Below are positions 59,788-64,000 of a stretch of DNA of 64,000 nt, piece after piece. The stretch comes from Bradyrhizobium sp. in8p8. GTDB lineage: Bacteria > Pseudomonadota > Alphaproteobacteria > Rhizobiales > Xanthobacteraceae. Numbering within the stretch: the first letter of the stretch is position 1; each line of letters opens with the position of its first letter. The position numbers and the translations under genes are program-made. The stretch covers positions 310,001 to 374,000 of the forward strand of contig NZ_AUGD01000001.1 of assembly GCF_000426845.1 (NCBI RefSeq), in the 5' to 3' direction. The notes under the pieces are model-generated. The model did no database searches, was not told where the DNA came from, and was given only the letters and a program-made list of their open reading frames with translations.

Positions 59788-62151
59788 TTACTCCCTGGTC
59801 TTGAGAGCTGCGACCAAGTCGATCCGATCAACACGGCCTTTGACAATGCGGGCGCTGGCGGCAGCCGCAGCGAGGACGACGCCGACGGCAATGAGATAAG
59901 TCTGCGGGGCGATCACGGCAGGTATCTGGAAGCTCTCGTTGGAGTGAAATCTGGCGATCAGCTCGATAACGGCATGAGAGAGCGGCAGGCCGATCAGAAT
60001 CCCCAGCGCGATCTCGATAGCGAACTCGCCGAACAGGATGCTCGCAACCTCGCCGCGCGTAAAGCCGAGCACCCTAAGGCTGGCCAGTTCCCATGCGCGC
60101 TCCTGCAAGCTGATGCGCGCGCTGTTGTAGACGACCCCTACCGTGATGATGGTGGCGAAGGCCGCAAGGATTCCGGCGGTCACGAAAACGAGCCCGGCGA
60201 TCTTCTCCATGAACGAAGTGAGCGCATACGCCTTCATCGTCACAGATTCGATGGTCGGCAAGCTCTTGAACCTTTGCCCCAAGGCTATCATCGCAGTCGG
60301 CTCAACGTACAGGCTCGCCGCCGAAATCACCGCACCCTCCCCGGTAAAGCGATTCAGGGTCTCGATCTCCATGTAAGATGCCATTCCGATCGCCTCGTCG
60401 ACGATGGCACTGACCGGCAGATCGCGTTTCCGTCGTCGTCCTTCCATCGCCTCGACCGTGAGGATGTCACCGGCCTTCGCGTCGAGTCGTTCGGCGAGCC
60501 GCCGTGTGAGCGTAATTCCGTCGGGGCTTACCGCGATCGGGCGCAGCGTCGCGTCATGCGGCCGCCGCAGCTCATCTCCCGCGGATAGACCGATCACCGA
60601 GGTCAAATAACTCTGCTGGCCGGCGCGTAGCCGCACCGGCACGATGCGCTGCCCTTCCACGGCCAAGACACCGGGCTCGCGAGCCAGATCCCGCATTATG
60701 GCCCGGTCCATAGGGTGCGGGAACGTCACCGTCGTGTTGCCGCGCTCCACCAGGTTGAACTGCAGGTCGATCATCTCATTGATCGCGTCGCGCCAAAAGA
60801 TTCCCAACACCATCATTGGGACGGCAAAGGCCACCCCGGCGACGGTCAGCAACGAACGAAATGGACGTCCGGCGGTATTCCGCAAAATCATCAGGAGGCG
60901 AGATCTGGTCGCGTTGCCTGGCAGAAGTGTCTCGATCCACGAGCGGCGAAAGCCCAGCGGCGCCGCCGGCCGCATGGCAACCGCCGGCGCCAGCCGGACG
61001 ACCTGCCGCAGCGCAGTCAGGACGCCAAGCGATGCCGCAGCCAGGCTGATCGCAATCCCGAGCGCCAACGACCACGGCGTCAGCCGAAACGGCAGATCAG
61101 GCAAGCGAAAGAAGCTTTGATAGCTCGCAATCATCGCTTTCCCAAAGCTCCAGCCGGCTCCAACACCAAGCGCAGATCCAATCAGCACGATAACGAGGAT
61201 GAGCTTGAGATAGTGCATAGTTAGCGTCGAGGTTGGAAAACCCAGTGCCTTCAACGCAGCAATCTGCTCGCGTTGGACCGCCACGATCCTCCCCAGAGCG
61301 CTGTTGAGCAGGAACGCCGCAACCCCGAAGAAGATGAACGGGATCGTGGTCGACATCACCTTCTGCTGGTTCAGTTCATCCTCGAGGAAGCGGTTAGAAG
61401 GCTGATCCCGCCGCTGGACGGCGCCGACCGATCCGTACTGTTCAAGCAAGCGGTCCAGCTCGTCGATAACCGGCTTCGGATCGGTGCCCGGCGCCAGCGA
61501 AATGACGGCGTCATTGAAGGCTGCCTTCATATCGAAGGCGGCTTCCGCCGCACTGCGGTCGACCCAAAGGATCGCATAGAGCCGATCGTCGGGAATCGGC
61601 AGGCCCGGCTTGACGGCATAGACATATTCGGGCGAAAGCGCGATGCCGGAGACGTGGAAAGCTTCCACCTTCCCGTTGAGCAGGACGCGGACGTCGTCGC
61701 CGGGATTCACTCCGTTGACTTCCGCGAACGCTTCGTTCATCGCTGCAGTTCTCGCAGAGCCTGGCTCGGGCGCCGTGCCACGGCGCAAGTGAAGTCGGGC
61801 GAGCCTTTCGTCGCCCGCATGGTTGAGCGACACGATCCGGGCCGACACCGGCTGGGATGCAGCCGGCCAATCGACGATGACCTCACGAACGATACGGGGC
61901 TCAACCGTCGCAACGCCGGCAATCGATTCGAGTTGCGGGACAATCGACAGCGGCGCCCGCTTGAGCGTCACGAAGATCTGCGGGAACCGCGCAGCCCCGT
62001 AGAATCGCTCAACGGCCATGTTGAGCGATTCGTAGGTGGAGACCGACCCGATGAAGACGGCAACGCCGGCTCCGACCAGCAGCGCGATCGTCAGCACCTG
62101 CCCTCGCATCGCGCCGATGTCACGCAGCAGTTTTCGATCGAGCAGGCTCAC
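59788..62151 (-). CDS. FtsX-like ABC transporter permease, duplicated
   Basis: A 787-residue permease with two FtsX/MacB-type halves. Membrane helices occur near the N-terminus (about 17-38), around 265-400 (three helices) and around 425-450, and a matching set near 655-780. The two large periplasmic loops are typical of lipoprotein or metabolite exporters of the DevC/LolE/MacB type. It starts at GTG, and GTGA at 62148-62151 overlaps the ATPase stop by four bases. It is co-expressed with the ATPase and adaptor. Substrate is unknown. Confidence 0.9.
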   Translation of the reverse strand: MSLLDRKLLRDIGAMRGQVLTIALLVGAGVAVFIGSVSTYESLNMAVERFYGAARFPQIFVTLKRAPLSIVPQLESIAGVATVEPRIVREVIVDWPAASQPVSARIVSLNHAGDERLARLHLRRGTAPEPGSARTAAMNEAFAEVNGVNPGDDVRVLLNGKVEAFHVSGIALSPEYVYAVKPGLPIPDDRLYAILWVDRSAAEAAFDMKAAFNDAVISLAPGTDPKPVIDELDRLLEQYGSVGAVQRRDQPSNRFLEDELNQQKVMSTTIPFIFFGVAAFLLNSALGRIVAVQREQIAALKALGFPTSTLTMHYLKLILVIVLIGSALGVGAGWSFGKAMIASYQSFFRLPDLPFRLTPWSLALGIAISLAAASLGVLTALRQVVRLAPAVAMRPAAPLGFRRSWIETLLPGNATRSRLLMILRNTAGRPFRSLLTVAGVAFAVPMMVLGIFWRDAINEMIDLQFNLVERGNTTVTFPHPMDRAIMRDLAREPGVLAVEGQRIVPVRLRAGQQSYLTSVIGLSAGDELRRPHDATLRPIAVSPDGITLTRRLAERLDAKAGDILTVEAMEGRRRKRDLPVSAIVDEAIGMASYMEIETLNRFTGEGAVISAASLYVEPTAMIALGQRFKSLPTIESVTMKAYALTSFMEKIAGLVFVTAGILAAFATIITVGVVYNSARISLQERAWELASLRVLGFTRGEVASILFGEFAIEIALGILIGLPLSHAVIELIARFHSNESFQIPAVIAPQTYLIAVGVVLAAAAASARIVKGRVDRIDLVAALKTRE

Positions 62152-62891
62152 CAGTGCACCTCGTCTGCCGAGAGCCGATGCGCATTGCGCTCCTCGCCGA
62201 CGATCCGCCCGCCTCCGAGCCGAAGTACGCGATCCGCCATGCCCGCAATTGCAGCATTGTGCGTGATGATGATCGTTGTGGTGCCGAGGCGCTCATTGGC
62301 TCGCGCAATCGCCGCCAGCACTACCTTGCCGGTCTCATAGTCCAGCGCGCCCGTCGGCTCGTCGCACAAAAGGACATCCGGCGACTTGACGATGGCACGG
62401 GCGACCGCGACGCGCTGCTGTTCGCCGCCGGACAGCTGCGAGGGGAAGTGATCGGTCCGCTTTTCGAGCCCGACGAGCGCAAGCACCTCCCGCGGCTCAA
62501 GCGGCTTGTCCGCAATCTCGGTCACCAGCGCGACGTTCTCAAGCACCGTCAGGCTGGGAATGAGATTGTAGAACTGAAAAACGAAGCCCACGTGTTCACG
62601 TCGATACCGGGTCAACTCCGCATCAGTTGCGCCGACCAGATTGTGATCCCGCCAATGAGCCTCGCCCGAAGTCGGACTGTCCAGGCCTCCCAGGATATTC
62701 AGCAGGGTCGACTTGCCCGATCCGGACGGGCCTAGGAGCACGACGAACTCGCCTTCGAAGATGTCGAGGTCGACGTCGCGCAGCGCATGCACCTCGATCT
62801 CTCCCATTCGATAGGTCTTCGAAAGACCCCTGGCGTGAAACACCGGGGATCTCTTGTTACCTTGTTCGAACTGTTGGGCGTCCATGGGCAT
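62148..62891 (-). CDS. ABC exporter ATP-binding protein (LolD/MacB/DevA-like)
   Basis: A 247-residue ATPase. Walker A is GPSGSGKST, the signature [14 protein letters not shown], Walker [13 protein letters not shown], and the switch His in [11 protein letters not shown]. The family-typical [19 protein letters not shown] block, as in LolD and MacB, is present. It overlaps the permease gene by four bases. The start is either the ATG at 62891 or one two codons later. It is the second gene of the operon after the stress protein. Confidence 0.93.
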   Translation of the reverse strand: MPMDAQQFEQGNKRSPVFHARGLSKTYRMGEIEVHALRDVDLDIFEGEFVVLLGPSGSGKSTLLNILGGLDSPTSGEAHWRDHNLVGATDAELTRYRREHVGFVFQFYNLIPSLTVLENVALVTEIADKPLEPREVLALVGLEKRTDHFPSQLSGGEQQRVAVARAIVKSPDVLLCDEPTGALDYETGKVVLAAIARANERLGTTTIIITHNAAIAGMADRVLRLGGGRIVGEERNAHRLSADEVHW

Positions 62892-62930
62892 AACCCGCTC
62901 GCCGCCTTCGGGGCCTTATCTGACCGGTGA

Positions 62931-63767
62931 TCAGTGGGACAACAGCACCGGAATTGGCGGCTTCGTCAGGATGCTCCGGGTCGCGCCTCCCAATACGAAC
63001 TCCCGGAAACGGGAATGGCCGTAAGCCCCCATGACAAGGAGATCCGCCCTGCGGGAGGCCACCTGCTCGGCGAAAACCCTACCGATCGCCCGTCCAGCGG
63101 CATCGGCCTCCTCCACGACGACGTCGATGCCATGCTTCGACAGGTTCTTGGCGAGTTCGGACGACGAGCGTCGGCTCGAAATCGTCTTCTCGTTGGTCAC
63201 GGTGAGGATGCAGACCTCGCGCGCTTTCTCCATGATCGGAATGGCATCAGATATTGCACGCGCAGCCGCGCGGCTGAAATCCCACCCGACAAGAACCCTG
63301 TTCAGTTCGAACTCCCTGGAAGCCGACGCTTCCGGAAGCACGACGGTCGGCCGCCCTGAACCGAAGATGATCGATTCAGCATACCATTGATCGTAAGATT
63401 CCGGCACCGGCACAATGGCAAGGTCGCGAAGCCGCGCATACTCCACCAGAACGCCCGGCACCTCGGACGACAAACAACGATCGAGAACGAGCTCGTGCGC
63501 AACACCGGATTTTTGTGCCGTCGATTCGAAGGTCGCCAGCAGATCCTGGGCATTCTTCCGGCTCTTGTGGGCCTCGCTGGCCACTATTGCCCCGACATTG
63601 CCGGCCCCCGCCAGGAAACTGCCAGGCACCTGCACATGAACTTCGCAGGAGACCGCCGCGATGTGGGCGCCGAGGAGAGAGGCCAGCGATACGGCACGGT
63701 CGATCACCGCGACCGGGGTCGGGTCGGGATAGCTGGTGAGCGTGAGCAAGATGTCCCTGATTGCCAT
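62931..63767 (-). CDS. Universal stress protein (UspA type), two-domain
   Basis: A 278-residue protein with two Usp folds. The C-terminal half (about 150-278) keeps the ATP-binding G-x2-G-x9-G motif in GAYGHSRFREFVLGGATRS. The N-terminal half has lost that motif. Usp proteins help survival under starvation or low oxygen. It is the first gene of the minus-strand exporter operon, 39 bases before the ATPase gene. A FixK/FNR-like box lies about 61 bases upstream (63822-63835). Start at ATG 63767. Confidence 0.9.
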   Translation of the reverse strand: MAIRDILLTLTSYPDPTPVAVIDRAVSLASLLGAHIAAVSCEVHVQVPGSFLAGAGNVGAIVASEAHKSRKNAQDLLATFESTAQKSGVAHELVLDRCLSSEVPGVLVEYARLRDLAIVPVPESYDQWYAESIIFGSGRPTVVLPEASASREFELNRVLVGWDFSRAAARAISDAIPIMEKAREVCILTVTNEKTISSRRSSSELAKNLSKHGIDVVVEEADAAGRAIGRVFAEQVASRRADLLVMGAYGHSRFREFVLGGATRSILTKPPIPVLLSH

Positions 63768-63821
63768 TTGGACTCTCCGAACTGAAGCTGCCTGAGCATA
63801 TTCACGCGAGTTCGGGGCAGC

Positions 63822-63835
63822 TTGATCTAGCTCAG
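63822..63835. promoter_or_regulatory. FixK/FNR-type box upstream of the universal stress protein gene
   Basis: TTGATCTAGCTCAG matches the 14-base consensus TTG(A/C)-N6-(T/G)CAA at all but the last position. Its centre is about 61 bases from the start codon. If it acts at -41.5, transcription would start about 20 bases before the ATG, a normal leader. Usp genes are frequent FixK targets in Bradyrhizobium. Confidence 0.6.
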
Positions 63836-64000
63836 AGTACCGGCGGCTTTCCCTGTGGCGCCAGGCGAGAGGCGGCGGCGTGCCGCGACCTTCTGCTGCG
63901 ACATCGTCGCGCAGACGGGCCCTTCACTCAACCAACGGCGTTGCGGAGTTGAGCAGCAGGGACGGCTGAAGCGTCGCCGCAGATGCGCCCTCGCATGCTG

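Noticed and set aside
1..64000. tRNA or rRNA genes, CRISPR arrays, insertion sequences or phage genes
   Set aside because: I looked for cloverleaf-like GGTTCGA arms, spaced direct repeats, and transposase or integrase motifs, and saw none convincing.
63836..64000. A short plus-strand frame at the window end
   Set aside because: No ribosome site or family motif; the window ends before any gene can be judged.

Overview
The window is about 64 kb of GC-rich, gene-dense DNA of alphaproteobacterial type. The gene families, a sigma-EcfG-type promoter (46940-46964), a FixK/FNR-type box (63822-63835) and a family of palindromic intergenic repeats point to Bradyrhizobium or a close relative. That assignment is inference from style and family content. 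I found no rRNA or tRNA gene, CRISPR array, insertion sequence or phage gene.

Layout. (1) 1-3732: end of an exopolysaccharide cluster (Wzz/BY-kinase-like protein, WecG/TagA glycosyltransferase, GalE). (2) 3956-8377: a small hypothetical and a very long five-GAF GGDEF/EAL protein facing it. (3) 8670-11912: a three-gene catabolic cassette (Ldh-type dehydrogenase, LLM flavin monooxygenase, FAH-family hydrolase). (4) 11916-22728: the most unusual part. It holds a LuxR-type regulator with a degenerate receiver, two unknown genes, a Q/N/D/E-rich low-complexity protein, a protein with GDYY...Q-N-x-L-x-D repeats, a type I secretion ABC ATPase, its HlyD-type adaptor, and a BioF2-like acyltransferase with TPR repeats. 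I read it as a dedicated secretion or surface-matrix system. (5) 22748-28306: AsnC regulator, fused indolepyruvate:ferredoxin oxidoreductase, amidase. (6) 28301-32626: LysR regulator and an EmrAB-type efflux operon with an AhpD-like protein. (7) 32714-36957: D-amino-acid transaminase and a complete GltIJKL glutamate/aspartate importer. (8) 37045-46427: a run of mostly catabolic enzymes (M20 peptidase, LLM oxidoreductase, benzoylformate-decarboxylase-like enzyme, GFA protein, old yellow enzyme, aldehyde dehydrogenase, SDR). (9) 46562-49707: zinc ribbon protein, a manganese catalase-DUF892 fusion behind an EcfG promoter, and a membrane-anchored GH3 enzyme. (10) 49897-53849: DUF4173-like membrane protein with a two-component system, plus a 46-residue membrane protein. 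(11) 53928-58497: AlkB-like dioxygenase, an esterase-like protein lacking its nucleophile, a haem-type adenylate cyclase, and an enolase-superfamily enzyme. (12) 58586-63767: a universal stress protein and a tripartite ABC exporter operon, with the FixK/FNR-like box upstream.

How the parts connect. The exopolysaccharide genes and the type I secretion cassette lie close together, so both may build the cell surface. Several control elements are readable: a triple GATTATC/GATAATC array between the LysR gene and the efflux operon, a 15-bp-stem hairpin between gltI and gltJ, a strong intrinsic terminator separating the low-complexity gene from the repeat-protein gene, and a 9-bp inverted repeat just upstream of the cyclase. 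Protein identities come from reading motifs by eye; no database search was run.
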